Numbered from the stretch's first letter, positions 23,693-32,858 are shown. The stretch: 34,449 nt of DNA from Ohtaekwangia sp036568665 (GCF_036568665.1 NZ_DATCSD010000336.1:1-34449), one strand, 5' to 3'. The notes: a model not told the origin generated them from the letters alone. A program made the numbers and translations.

Positions 23693-24529
23693 TTACTTCT
23701 TTTGATGTTTGGCCTCGTTAATTTGCCGGATAAAGTTCAGCAATAACGGATAGCCTGGCTCTGTCATGTCGTGCCCATAACCGGCCATCTCATACAGCGT
23801 GGTTTGTTTGTGACCAGCCACTTTCATCATACGGGCGAGGTAAGCGTTTTCTTCATAACGTCCCAGCATTTCCATTTCACGATCACCGGTAATAAGTAAT
23901 AACGGAGGGGCATCGGCGCGCACATGATAGAGCGGAGCGTACTGATCTATCACTGGTTGCTTGTCTGGTATATTCGATTCTTTGCGGATTGTAAAATGTG
24001 TAATAGCCTGGCAACTGAACGGTGCTATACCGGCCAATGTGTTGGCATCGATGCGATGAGCTTTGAGCCATTGTTTATCCAGTCCCACCATAGCGGCAAG
24101 ATATCCGCCAGCAGAATGGCCGGAGATAAAAATACGCGAAGGATCGCCCCCATACTTTGCAATGTTTTTATATACCCACGCTATAGCGGCAGCAGCATCC
24201 TGTATATATACCGGTGAATTTACCTGCGGAGCCAACCGATAGTTTACAGCCACGATTGCTATACCATTGTTCTTTAGTCGCTCGGGTATAAATTTTTCTC
24301 CACCCGTAAGCCCTCCACCATGAAACCACACCACGGTTGAAAAATTCTTTTCGCGTTTCGGATAGTATATATCCAGCATACAGCGTGTACGCGCATACGA
24401 ATCTTTACTGGTAACTGAATCTGAATAATACGGGAGATTGGTTTCTGTTTTATAAGCATCGGCCTGGGCAAAGGCTGCTATACTTACGATATTGAGCAGA
24501 AAGATGAACGCGATGTTACGGCAGGGCAT
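23693..24529 (-). CDS. Secreted alpha/beta hydrolase (HSL/BD-FAE-like esterase)
   Basis: This 278-residue protein has a signal peptide (MPCRNIAFIFLLNIVSIAAFAQA) and then a compact alpha/beta hydrolase. The oxyanion-hole motif HGGG is at 70-73 (VVWFHGGGLTGG). The nucleophile Ser139 lies in ISGHSAGGY. The acid is probably the Asp of LLITGDREM and the base the His of GYGHDMTEPG. These features match the hormone-sensitive-lipase/BD-FAE group, which hydrolyses acyl esters; the substrate is unknown. ORFs around it are shadows. The gene is monocistronic, with no clear terminator. The 164-bp upstream and 219-bp downstream gaps hold no other gene. Confidence 0.92.
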   Translation of the reverse strand: MPCRNIAFIFLLNIVSIAAFAQADAYKTETNLPYYSDSVTSKDSYARTRCMLDIYYPKREKNFSTVVWFHGGGLTGGEKFIPERLKNNGIAIVAVNYRLAPQVNSPVYIQDAAAAIAWVYKNIAKYGGDPSRIFISGHSAGGYLAAMVGLDKQWLKAHRIDANTLAGIAPFSCQAITHFTIRKESNIPDKQPVIDQYAPLYHVRADAPPLLLITGDREMEMLGRYEENAYLARMMKVAGHKQTTLYEMAGYGHDMTEPGYPLLLNFIRQINEAKHQKK

Positions 24530-24757
24530 GGATTGAAAAAGTTTGCTATACCCGAAGTAACAAAATCGCAGGCCTATGGAGAAACCGCTTAAAGAATATT
24601 GGTAGCACCCATAAAAGAAATTGTGGCTACCGGCAGGATAGGTCAGCCGGAACAGGAATCAGAATTTCCATACCTTTTGTTTGGTGGAAGCACGGAAGCT
24701 CTGTTCCTGTTTGGGCTGGTATCTTTTCATGCAGGTATAGAATACGGATATACGCTG

Positions 24758-25126
24758 CTAATTGTTTGATGCGCCATTGGTGATCCAGCACAAAATAGTA
24801 TTCTTTTCATCAGACGTGAGGGAACTTCCTTTCGGCATATCGCCACTGGATACGGATGTGCTGATGGATGTTCTCGCACTATATACCTCACTGTAAGTCA
24901 GTAACTCTCCGGGACCATTTTTACTTCCCGAGCCATGACAACTGGAGTTGGTGGCGCAGGATGAGCTGATAATGGGAGCTACATCTGTTGAATACACGAT
25001 CGATACGCCACTGCAACTTACTGTTTCAGAAGAAGAGTTGTGATCGGAACATGCTGTTATATATACCATTGTACTGATGATGCCGGGTATAAGAAATCGG
25101 GGGATATACCTTTCTGCCTGCTGCAT
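24758..25126 (-). CDS. Cytochrome c-like lipoprotein with C-x5-C-H heme-type motif
   Basis: This 122-residue protein starts MQQAERYIPRFLIPG and has a lipoprotein-type cysteine at 26 (MVYITACSDHN), so it is probably anchored on the periplasmic side. The body resembles the small heme-binding domain common in bacteroidete operons: VAPIISSSCATNSSCHG, GPGELLTYSEVY, GDMPKGSSLTSDEKNTILCWITNGA. The would-be heme site is C-A-T-N-S-S-C-H (C-x5-C-H), not the canonical C-x2-C-H; the MP in GDMPKG could provide the distal methionine. A Cys before WITNGA may pair with another Cys. It could be a true c-type cytochrome with an expanded loop or a non-heme relative. No partner gene is next to it. Confidence 0.8.
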   Translation of the reverse strand: MQQAERYIPRFLIPGIISTMVYITACSDHNSSSETVSCSGVSIVYSTDVAPIISSSCATNSSCHGSGSKNGPGELLTYSEVYSARTSISTSVSSGDMPKGSSLTSDEKNTILCWITNGASNN

Positions 25127-25256
25127 ACGCTTTGTTTTGTGTATAACGATGCAACATGATGAAACGTAACGGATTATATCAGGAATGCGACCACTAATTA
25201 TTTTTCAGCGATAGGAGAGTGGTTTGTGGATACTATGAAATATACTGATGTATGGA

Positions 25257-26723
25257 TCAGTGTGCCATACCAAAGCGTTCATGTATATCTTGTACTGCTT
25301 CTTTATTATCGGCCATAATGAGCAGGTGATCATTTTCCTTGATCACCGTATCTCCGCGCACGGTAAGATATTTACCATCGCGGTGTATAAGCACAATAAG
25401 CGCGGTGCGCGGAAGATCGAGTTCTACTACCGCCTTATCAACAGCCAGAGAGCTGGCCGGTATATCGAGCTCTACCAGTTCGGCTTTAAGATCATCTTTG
25501 ATTTCAATGTCTAGCGGAAATTTGCGTTTGATCTTTTCCGGTACACTTACCTTCAGCCACTTTGCTACAATAGGTAAAGTAGTGCCTTGCACCAGTACAG
25601 ATGACACGGAAATAAAGAACACAAGGTTAAAGATCATAGGTGCATGCTCGGCACCTTCTATTAAGGGATACATGGCAAAGACTATTGGCACCGCTCCGCG
25701 CAGACCCACCCACGATATGAATAACTTTTTACGCAGAAGCATATCCGAGTTAGCGAGTGATATAAATACAGCCAGTGGTCGCGCGAGGAAGATCAGTACA
25801 GCAGCAAGTAAAAATCCTTTGCCGATAAACGGTACGATCTGGCTTGGATATACCAGTAGCCCCAGCGTGATGAACATGATAATCTGCATAAGCCAGGCCT
25901 GCCCGTCATAAAATTTCATCAGGCTTTTCTTATGTATAAAATTACTGTTCCCTAAAATAATAGCCGCTATATATACTGCCAGAAACCCGTTTCCGCCAAT
26001 GAAGTTGGTAAAGGAAAATGTGAAGAATACCAGTGAGAGTATCAATACCGGGTATAGCCCTTCAATATCTAGCTTGATCTTGTTGGTAATAAAGATCATA
26101 AGTTTGCCGAATATATACCCGCCCACTGTACCCAGCAGCATGCTCACCAGGAATTTAGGAATAAGCGAAACGAACGTTGCTTCCGGATGCAACACCAGAT
26201 GAGTAAAGCTTACGGTAAGGAAATACGCCATCGGATCGTTACTGCCACTTTCAAATTCAAGCAAAGGTCGTATTACCCCTTTTAATCCGATGTTGCGCGA
26301 GCGTAATATGGAGAATACAGCCGCTGCATCGGTAGAAGACACGATAGCACCGAGAAGTAATCCTTCCTTTAAGGAGAAGCCTAAGAAATAGGAAGAGAAG
26401 AGCCCGACAACGGTAGCCGTTATCAACACACCTAATGTTGATAGTGCTATACCACTTTTCAATACAGGTTGTACGCTATCCCATTTTGTATCAAGACCTC
26501 CGGAGAATAAGATGAAGGTAAGTGCTACTACACCGAGAAACTCGGCAATTTTCGGATCGTTAAAATAAATACCACCGAGTCCATCCGATCCGGCAACCAT
26601 ACCTACAATCAGAAAGAGGATCAGTGCCGGTATACCAAACCGGAATGACGTCTTGCTGGTAATGATGCTGACGAATAGAAGAATAGAACCCAGTAATAAA
26701 ATATTCTCGGACGATAAAATCAT
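25257..26723 (-). CDS. Cation/proton antiporter, NhaP2/CvrA type (potassium/proton)
   Basis: This 488-residue inner-membrane protein of the CPA1 group exchanges K+ or Na+ for H+. About 12 helices are visible, with the ion-site signatures FILFSGGLDTKWD, GAIVSSTDAAAVFSILR and LEFESGSNDPMAYFL (Asp pair). A cytoplasmic C-terminal RCK_C (TrkA-C) domain spans about 395-485 (ELDIPASSLAVDKAV, VRGDTVIKENDHLLIMA), which in this family senses ligands that gate transport. Start: ATG 26723 (MILSSENILLLG) is preferred to the TTG six codons upstream. Array F lies upstream of the start, between 26793 and 26871. The gene is single in this orientation. Confidence 0.93.
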   Translation of the reverse strand: MILSSENILLLGSILLFVSIITSKTSFRFGIPALILFLIVGMVAGSDGLGGIYFNDPKIAEFLGVVALTFILFSGGLDTKWDSVQPVLKSGIALSTLGVLITATVVGLFSSYFLGFSLKEGLLLGAIVSSTDAAAVFSILRSRNIGLKGVIRPLLEFESGSNDPMAYFLTVSFTHLVLHPEATFVSLIPKFLVSMLLGTVGGYIFGKLMIFITNKIKLDIEGLYPVLILSLVFFTFSFTNFIGGNGFLAVYIAAIILGNSNFIHKKSLMKFYDGQAWLMQIIMFITLGLLVYPSQIVPFIGKGFLLAAVLIFLARPLAVFISLANSDMLLRKKLFISWVGLRGAVPIVFAMYPLIEGAEHAPMIFNLVFFISVSSVLVQGTTLPIVAKWLKVSVPEKIKRKFPLDIEIKDDLKAELVELDIPASSLAVDKAVVELDLPRTALIVLIHRDGKYLTVRGDTVIKENDHLLIMADNKEAVQDIHERFGMAH

Positions 26724-26792
26724 GCTGCCTGCTGCTTTCAAATTACGGTGAATGGTAAAATTAAGAAAACAGCGCGAAGAACGGGCCTCGTT

Positions 26793-26871
26793 TGATTATA
26801 AGATTGAGGAAATCGGAAGATTGTAAGATTGGAAAATTAGAAGATTGTAAGATTAAAGGATTGGAGGATTG
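26793..26871. repeat. Word array F (AGATTGTAAGATT family)
   Basis: gaagattgtaagatt occurs at 26816-26830 and 26840-26854 (24-bp period), within further gattataagattg, aaaattag and aaaggattggaggattg variants. Unlike the other arrays I see no inverted half nearby. It lies in the gap between the antiporter start and the L,D-transpeptidase stop; nothing else is seen there. Confidence 0.75.
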
Positions 26872-26943
26872 CTTTGTAGTGCGTGTTGTACGGGAGATTA
26901 ATGAAAATATACTCTCCGATGAAAATATAATGTGTAGTGCATA

Positions 26944-27456
26944 TCAGGGGCGGATGGTGATGATGGCTCCGATGCGAACGTGGTTGTAGAGTTCGTCTAC
27001 TTCTTCATCGGTCAGGGCAATGCATCCGTTGGTCCAGTTTCGGAGGCGATGAAATTTACCGATATAGCCCTGACCATTTTTTAGTCCGTGTATCTTGATG
27101 TTGCCACCGGGCTTTACACCGCGTTGCTTCGCTTCTTGTATATCTTTTTTATTGGGATAAGAGATGCCGAGGTTTTTATGATAACCGCTGTTGGGATTTT
27201 TATCTGCTATACGATATGTACCTTCCGGAGTGCGCTGATCTCCTTCTTCCAGTTTATCGCCTGAAGCTTTGCCTATAGCAATGTGATATACTTTTACAAC
27301 ACGCCCCTCGGAGAAAGCCTGCATGGTGCGCTGCTTTTTATTCACCACCAGTTTATCGATCACAATGCCTGGTGCTAATTTTTCTTCCGGCAGGTAGTAA
27401 TATATAGCGGCAGCAGCCGGGAGTAATACCAATAACAGGAGGAGCAGTTTCTTCAT
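26944..27456 (-). CDS. L,D-transpeptidase family protein (small YkuD)
   Basis: This 170-residue protein starts with a hydrophobic anchor or signal (MKKLLLLLLVLLPAAAAIYYYL) and is mostly one YkuD domain: KQRTMQAFSEG, GDQRTPEGTYRI, GISYPNKKD, NIKIHGLKNG and NWTNGCIALTDEEVDELY, with His123 and Cys145 as active-site residues. It should catalyse L,D-transpeptidation or an equivalent reaction in peptidoglycan, outside the cytoplasm. The short form is typical of YafK/ErfK-type proteins. It is 27 bp downstream of the VOC gene on the same strand, so it is probably co-transcribed. This is the third L,D-transpeptidase in this region. Confidence 0.9.
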   Translation of the reverse strand: MKKLLLLLLVLLPAAAAIYYYLPEEKLAPGIVIDKLVVNKKQRTMQAFSEGRVVKVYHIAIGKASGDKLEEGDQRTPEGTYRIADKNPNSGYHKNLGISYPNKKDIQEAKQRGVKPGGNIKIHGLKNGQGYIGKFHRLRNWTNGCIALTDEEVDELYNHVRIGAIITIRP

Positions 27457-27483
27457 ATAGGGAAGTATATATCAGTAGGAAAA

Positions 27484-27882
27484 TTATCGCTTGGGTTCTA
27501 TAAAGTCCCACAGGTTACCATACAGATCCTGAAATATAGCCACTGTGCCCCATGCTTCTGTTACCGGCCCACGCACAAACGTAACTCCCTTGTCTTGCAT
27601 GGATTTATAGTCGCGCCAAAAATCGTCTGTATGTAAAAAGAGAAATACACGTCCGCCAGTCTGGTTGCCCACGGCTTGCTTTTGTTCATCGTTAGAAGCT
27701 TGTGCTAATAGCAAAGCACAATTGCCGGCAATATATCCCGGAGGGGCTACAACAACCCATCGCTTGGTGTCACTGAGTCTGGTGTCTTCTACCAAGGTAA
27801 AATTCAGCTTGCCTGTATAGAACTCAATGGCTTCATCATAATCGTTTACTACCAGAGTCAGTTGGGCGATGGTCTGTTTCAT
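27484..27882 (-). CDS. VOC (glyoxalase/bleomycin-resistance-like) family protein
   Basis: This 132-residue protein has two VOC beta-alpha-beta-beta-beta modules: residues about 1-60 (IAQLTLVVNDYDEAIEFYTG, FTLVEDTRLSDTKRWVVVAP) and about 70-130 (VFLFLHTDDFWRDYKSMQDK, FVRGPVTEAWGTVAIFQDLYGNLWDFIEP). The last Glu is a usual metal ligand of the family. Known relatives are metal-dependent isomerases, dioxygenases or drug-binding proteins; the substrate cannot be told. Upstream lies the convergent terminator at 27978-28006, so its promoter must be in 27883-27977. Confidence 0.9.
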   Translation of the reverse strand: MKQTIAQLTLVVNDYDEAIEFYTGKLNFTLVEDTRLSDTKRWVVVAPPGYIAGNCALLLAQASNDEQKQAVGNQTGGRVFLFLHTDDFWRDYKSMQDKGVTFVRGPVTEAWGTVAIFQDLYGNLWDFIEPKR

Positions 27883-27977
27883 GATGGAGAATAATTATAG
27901 TCTTAACGTGTTTTGCAGGCACAAGTTAATAGTTTGCCAGGCTTGCTGCCGATAAAAAATCAAACTGGCTTAAAAAA

Positions 27978-28006
27978 ATAATGCCGTTCGTTGCGAACGG
28001 CATTAT
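27978..28006 (-). terminator. Rho-independent terminator of the gene at 28047
   Basis: ataatgccgttcg / cgaacggcattat form a perfect 13-bp stem around a 3-nt loop, about 40 bp after the stop on the minus strand, followed there by a run of T (27971-27977). Confidence 0.88.
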
Positions 28007-28046
28007 CGATTATGAATAGTAAGCGTAAACCGAAATATACTCTGTG

Positions 28047-28829
28047 CTATTGATGGAACGGAATGTTAACACCGGCCGACCATATATACTGCGCAGAAAA
28101 GAATGAGTGACGCGCACGACCTTCTTCATATAGTTTGGCATCGGTATAATCTGCGAAAGCTCCCTTGATACTTCCTTCCAAGTATAGATAACGCAGAAAA
28201 TCGTAGCGAACTGCTACGCTGGTGCCGATCACAAAACCACTCAGGCGGAAAGGACCGTCATTGTGTTTACCCATAATGTATGAATCAGTCTTCGGTATGA
28301 GTCCACCTGCACCGGCTTTTACCAACAGACTTACGTGCTTGGCGAAGTATGTATTTTTCTCCAGGTTAAATCTACGCACAGCACTAATCATCAGGTAATT
28401 ATTGCCATTGGTATGTTCGAAGTGAACGAAGCTTGGCGTAACCAATGTATCCTGATCGAAGTACTGACCGTGTATTTCACCTTTTAAATGCATTACCTGG
28501 TTATCGACAACAACATACTTGAGGTGATCCCAACTCACTTCAATTCCCCATTGAGGTTTGTTAGCGAAGAAGTAGCCAAAGTTGAAAATATACTGTGGCA
28601 CTGTGAGTGGTGTATGAAAGAAATCGTGCAGATCAGGTTTGTCCTTTGCACGCGCCTTTTCCAACGTAAAGTTGTAGTCGTCCGTTTTGTTGTCTTTGAA
28701 ATGAATGGTACTGCGGGTATAAGAATCCCGGTGATAGCCCCATGTCACATAAAAGTTACCAATCTTGTTTTGTCCCAGGGCACAAGTAGCCCACGTTATG
28801 GCAAGGAGAGCGCCAATGATTTTTTTCAC
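28047..28829 (-). CDS. Exported protein, probable outer-membrane beta-barrel
   Basis: This 260-residue protein starts at a GTG (28829) giving MKKIIGALLAITWATCALGQ, a signal peptide. The rest alternates short Tyr/Phe/Trp-rich strands and polar loops: NFGYFFANKPQWGIEVSWDHL, YLMISAVRRFNLEKN, VSLLVKAGAGGLIPKTD, FVIGTSVAVRYDFLRYLYLEGSIKGAF and YIWSAGVNIPFHQ at the end, which looks like the last barrel strand. I do not recognise a named family; outer-membrane barrel of about 8 strands is inference. The gene has its own terminator, and the upstream region carries array G. No neighbour suggests a substrate. Confidence 0.7.
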   Translation of the reverse strand: MKKIIGALLAITWATCALGQNKIGNFYVTWGYHRDSYTRSTIHFKDNKTDDYNFTLEKARAKDKPDLHDFFHTPLTVPQYIFNFGYFFANKPQWGIEVSWDHLKYVVVDNQVMHLKGEIHGQYFDQDTLVTPSFVHFEHTNGNNYLMISAVRRFNLEKNTYFAKHVSLLVKAGAGGLIPKTDSYIMGKHNDGPFRLSGFVIGTSVAVRYDFLRYLYLEGSIKGAFADYTDAKLYEEGRARHSFFSAQYIWSAGVNIPFHQ

Positions 28830-29196
28830 AGGTAGAAAGTTGGAAGAATAAGTAAAAGTTTTGATTTATATACTTACCAGGCAATGGGGGTGTCCTGATA
28901 CTTGGGGAGGTTCTTTAATAAACTGGTGTAGTGTTAACTCATAAGCGATATTTTTTTAATTATAAGCCTTATGAAAATCCTTTTACGGATTTGAAGGCGC
29001 AATGTTAGCGATCATTTTATATATACACACCAAAATGTACTTTAAAAATTAACAACCAGTGGGTTACACGCAGAGTTACCCCTATAGTAAACGATTGCAG
29101 TATATACCCGGGGGAGGTTCTCAGCTCACAACAGCGAAGACGTCTTTTTGATTCGTTTTATTGCTTAAAGTTCCCTTAAAAATTGGTGCGATGTCT
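28830..29196. other. Intergenic region upstream of the barrel gene
   Basis: A 367-bp AT-rich stretch between divergent genes. It contains tatatacacacc near 29021 and no open frame with coding character. Promoters for both flanking genes must lie here or in array G. I do not see a convincing TAnnTTTG box. Confidence 0.4.
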
Positions 29197-29413
29197 TTGT
29201 TCAAGGTTCGAGTGGTTTAAGGTTCAAATAGTTTAAGGTCCAAGTGGTTCGGAGTTCAGGGGCGTTGAAGTTTCATGTCCAAAGTTTCAAGTTTGTTCAA
29301 GGTTCAGAGTCTTTTCACACATGCGCTCTTCTTCAAACCCAATCCCCGTACCCACTCAACCTTAAACAAAGAACTAAGAACCTTGAACAAGGAAGGAAGA
29401 ACCTTGAACAAGG
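29197..29413. repeat. Inverted word array G (TTGTTCAAGGTTC family)
   Basis: TTGTTCAAGGTTC occurs at 29197-29209 and 29293-29305 with many degenerate relatives (gtttaaggttcaaat, agtttaaggtccaag, agtttcaagtttg). The inverted form gaaccttgaacaagg occurs at 29378-29392 and 29399-29413 (21-bp spacing), so the block can fold as a large imperfect hairpin centred near 29320-29345. The sequence lies between the barrel gene start and the start of the T9SS type B gene. Confidence 0.8.
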
Positions 29414-29482
29414 CTTTGACCTTTTCCTGATTAACTGGTACATTCGTAGCCCAGAGCCAGGTATTTTTTTAACCCCGATATC

Positions 29483-32400
29483 ATGAGAACTTGTATCGCC
29501 TGGTTATTTTTTTCCATCCAGGTAGCGATGGCTGCAGAGCCCGGTCCATCCGTAAAATTTATTGAGAATAAAAATCAGTGGGCATATCCTGTTCAGTTTG
29601 CTGCGCGCACCTCGGGAGTAAATATGGTGCTGGAGCCGGGACGGTTTGTCTATTATTTTCTGGACGAACAGAAGCTGCAGCAGCTTCACGAGCGTTCACA
29701 CTATCCGGCCAACGTGCAGGAATCTGACCTTACCGACTATATGATTGACGGGCACATGGTGCAGGTAAATTTTACCGGTGCCAACCAGCAAAGTATACCC
29801 ATGCCCTTTGGGCGCTCGTCTGAATACTATAATTATTTTTTAGGAAGCGATAGTTGCCACTGGGCATCCCAAGCATATGCCTTCGATGGTGTGCTGTATC
29901 CGTCATTCTATGCGGGTATAGATATGAAAGTATATTCTTCCGGCAATCATGTGAAGTACGATTTTGTGATTGCACCGAATGCCAATCCTTCGCTGATACG
30001 GGTAGTATACAACGGAGCCACTACTGTTTCAACAAGCGATGGCGATATACGTGTAGCTACACCGCTGGGCGATATTATAGAGAAGAAACCCGTTGCCTGG
30101 CAATTTATCAATGGTAAAAAGGTATTGATAGAATGTATTTACGTGCTGAACGGAAATAACCTCTCCTTTGAATTTCCCTCCGGCTATGATCCGTGTTATG
30201 AACTAACCATCGATCCACTGTTAATCTTCTCTACGTATTCCGGTTCGCTGGCCGATAACTGGGGCAGCACAGCAACCCCCGGTGAGCATGGTACGCTATA
30301 TTCGGCCGGTGTAACCAATCAGTTTGTAAACAGAAGATACAGCGGTCAGTTTCCTGCTACCGCTGGTGCGTTTCAAACTTCGTACGGAGGTATATATGAT
30401 ATAGGTATATTAAAGTATGATTCAGCCGGAAGTAAGCTGCTATATGCTTCTTACCTGGGAGGCTCGTTATCAGAATCACCACACAGCCTGGTGATGAATG
30501 CCAATGAAGAACTGATCGTATTGGGAACCACCAGCTCGGCCGACTATCCCACCACTGCGAATGCCTATAGCAGAACGTTTAAAGGTGGCTGGCCGGTAAT
30601 ACATGTGGTGGTTTATGATGAAGGATCGGATATAGTGCTTTCGCGCATCAGTAAAGATGGTACTAAATTACTGGCCTCTACATTTGCAGGCGGAACGAAA
30701 AATGACGGACTGAACTATGGCAGCGGCAAGCTTACGCGCAATTATGGCGATCAGCTGCGGGGCGATGTAATTGCTGATGCGCAGGGAAATATATATGTAA
30801 GCTCGGTAACTACATCGGCCGACTTTCCCGTAACACCGGGTAAATATAGCACGTATGGTGGTGACTCAACCGATGCTGTACTTTTCAGGATGGATGCCGA
30901 CCTGCACCAGATGCAGTATGCCATATTCCTGGGCGGTAAAGGTGTGGATGCTTCCTATACCCTGAAGTTCGATGCCAACAACGATATATATATTGCCGGA
31001 GGTACTACGAGCAGTAATTTCCCGATGACGGCACAAACCTATCGTTCAACACTGGCAGGGGATGTGGACGGTTGGCTGGCGAAGATCGGTAACGCTGGCG
31101 ATACGATATACTACTCCACGTATACCGGTACGGTAAAATACGACCAGGTATATTTTATAGACCTGAACGAAGCAGGTGAAGTATATATTTACGGACAGAC
31201 CGAAGGTAATTTTCCCATTACACCCGCTAATGTATACCGCAATGCCAACAGCGGACAGTTCGTGCAGAAATTTGACAAGACGTTGAAGCATCTTCAATTC
31301 TCTACCGTGTTCGGATCGGGCAGAGGTATACCGGATATATCGCCCACGGCCTTCCTGGTAAATGAATGTAACAATCTATATATGGCCGGTTGGGGAGGAG
31401 AATTGAACTGGGGATTTTGGCCCGGCAGTAGTACCGCCGGCATGAAGGTTACAAGCAATGCATTGCAGACACACACCAGTGGTAATGATTTTTACTTTAT
31501 TGTGTTAACCGATGATGGTACTGAATTTTTATACGGAACATTTCTCGGGGGCAATCGCTCGCTCACACACGTAGATGGTGGCACCAGCCGGTTCGATAAA
31601 AATGGTATAGTATATCATGCCGTATGTTCAGGATGTAATACCGATGGCGATGGTCCGTATTCTGATTTTCCTACTACAACGGGAGCATGGTCGCGAACCA
31701 ATCGAAGTCTGAATTGTAATAATGCAGCTTTCAAGTTTGATCTTTCTTCCTTGCGCGCGCGGTTACAGACTAACTCCATCTGGTTTAATATGGCCGGACT
31801 AAACAAAATATGTTTACCCGATCCCATCGTGTTTCAAAATTTTAGTACAGGCGGAGAGACATTTGAGTGGAACTTTGGTGATGGTACCGGACTCACCAAA
31901 CCGGACACAACGTTTATTGTGCATTACTATAAAAACATTGGCCGCTATACCGTATGGCTGAAGGCGATCGATCCCGGTACATGCAAGGTGAAAGATTCTG
32001 TTTCTACTATTGTGGATGTCTTTAATGCCGAAGCCGAGATACAAGATGATGATGATCTTTGCAGCGGAAACTCCTATACCTTGAAAGCCAGTGGCGGTGC
32101 TCTATATGCGTGGAGTAGTGAAGACGGATCGTTTCACTCGAATTCGCCTACACCAGTGGTGAAGCCTGCAGATACAACGGTATACTATATCAAAATAACG
32201 GAAGTGAGTGGTTGTGTTCATTATGATACGGTGCAGCTTAATGTGATTCCTGTTATAGCACCGCAGTTTGAAATGGCGCGCGAAGAAAATTGTTTTACGT
32301 TACCCATCATTCACGTGCGCAGTCTTACGGATAGTTTAAAAGATACTGACCGTATCTATTTTGACTTTGCCGATGGTACAACCTCTGATGAACCGGAAGT

Positions 32401-32791
32401 TGATCATGAGTTTGAGAATGATGGCACCTATAATGTAAAACTGGTGGCTGTGCGTTCGGCTGGCAACAGCGTATGCGTAACGGAGAGTGTTCAACCCATT
32501 CCGGTATATACGTTGAAAATTCCCAATGTTATAACGCCCGGTAATGGCGATAACCTGAATCAGACACTCTTCATTCAATACGGTAAAGTAAAAGGAAAAA
32601 CACCGGCCGATTATGGTTTTGGCACATCGCTGGTAGTATATAATCGCTGGGGAGAGAAAGTATATGAAGCGGCTGATTACAAAAATAACTGGGCTGCGGA
32701 AGGGCTTGCTTCGGGAGTATATTTCTTTGAAGTAGCTGTGCAGAACCATGCAACCTGCAAAAGCTGGGTGCAGGTAATTAAAGGAAATTAG
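29483..32791 (+). CDS. Large secreted T9SS type B protein with DUF7948, SBBP and PKD modules
   Basis: This 1102-residue protein has a signal peptide (MRTCIAWLFFSIQVAMAAE) followed at once by FIENKNQWAYPVQFAAR, the signature of the DUF7948 N-terminal domain (to about 230). The middle (about 250-750) is a series of beta-propeller-like SBBP repeats (YASYLGG, FPVTPGKYSTYGG, YAIFLGG, YGTFLGG). Two PKD domains follow (NFGDGTG with YTVWLKAIDP; YFDFADGTTSD with YNVKLVAVRS). The C terminus (NVITPGNGD, VVYNRWGEKVYE, GVYFFEVAVQ) is a gliding-motility-associated CHU_C/type B T9SS signal, so the protein should be exported and possibly surface-attached. Function unknown; adhesion or matrix binding is inferred. 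Array G lies just upstream. Confidence 0.93.
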   Translation: MRTCIAWLFFSIQVAMAAEPGPSVKFIENKNQWAYPVQFAARTSGVNMVLEPGRFVYYFLDEQKLQQLHERSHYPANVQESDLTDYMIDGHMVQVNFTGANQQSIPMPFGRSSEYYNYFLGSDSCHWASQAYAFDGVLYPSFYAGIDMKVYSSGNHVKYDFVIAPNANPSLIRVVYNGATTVSTSDGDIRVATPLGDIIEKKPVAWQFINGKKVLIECIYVLNGNNLSFEFPSGYDPCYELTIDPLLIFSTYSGSLADNWGSTATPGEHGTLYSAGVTNQFVNRRYSGQFPATAGAFQTSYGGIYDIGILKYDSAGSKLLYASYLGGSLSESPHSLVMNANEELIVLGTTSSADYPTTANAYSRTFKGGWPVIHVVVYDEGSDIVLSRISKDGTKLLASTFAGGTKNDGLNYGSGKLTRNYGDQLRGDVIADAQGNIYVSSVTTSADFPVTPGKYSTYGGDSTDAVLFRMDADLHQMQYAIFLGGKGVDASYTLKFDANNDIYIAGGTTSSNFPMTAQTYRSTLAGDVDGWLAKIGNAGDTIYYSTYTGTVKYDQVYFIDLNEAGEVYIYGQTEGNFPITPANVYRNANSGQFVQKFDKTLKHLQFSTVFGSGRGIPDISPTAFLVNECNNLYMAGWGGELNWGFWPGSSTAGMKVTSNALQTHTSGNDFYFIVLTDDGTEFLYGTFLGGNRSLTHVDGGTSRFDKNGIVYHAVCSGCNTDGDGPYSDFPTTTGAWSRTNRSLNCNNAAFKFDLSSLRARLQTNSIWFNMAGLNKICLPDPIVFQNFSTGGETFEWNFGDGTGLTKPDTTFIVHYYKNIGRYTVWLKAIDPGTCKVKDSVSTIVDVFNAEAEIQDDDDLCSGNSYTLKASGGALYAWSSEDGSFHSNSPTPVVKPADTTVYYIKITEVSGCVHYDTVQLNVIPVIAPQFEMAREENCFTLPIIHVRSLTDSLKDTDRIYFDFADGTTSDEPEVDHEFENDGTYNVKLVAVRSAGNSVCVTESVQPIPVYTLKIPNVITPGNGDNLNQTLFIQYGKVKGKTPADYGFGTSLVVYNRWGEKVYEAADYKNNWAAEGLASGVYFFEVAVQNHATCKSWVQVIKGN

Positions 32792-32858
32792 TCTATAGAT
32801 TTAACGGTAGTACTTTGTTAACACTGCTTATCTTGCACATTCAATACGACATCGCGAC

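Noticed and set aside
24530..24757. Possible hairpin ggaacag ... ctgttcc
   Set aside because: Seven-bp arms over about 45 nt spacing without a T run; no better than chance.
26724..26741. TTG start six codons upstream for the antiporter
   Set aside because: ATG 26723 gives a normal start directly before the first helix.
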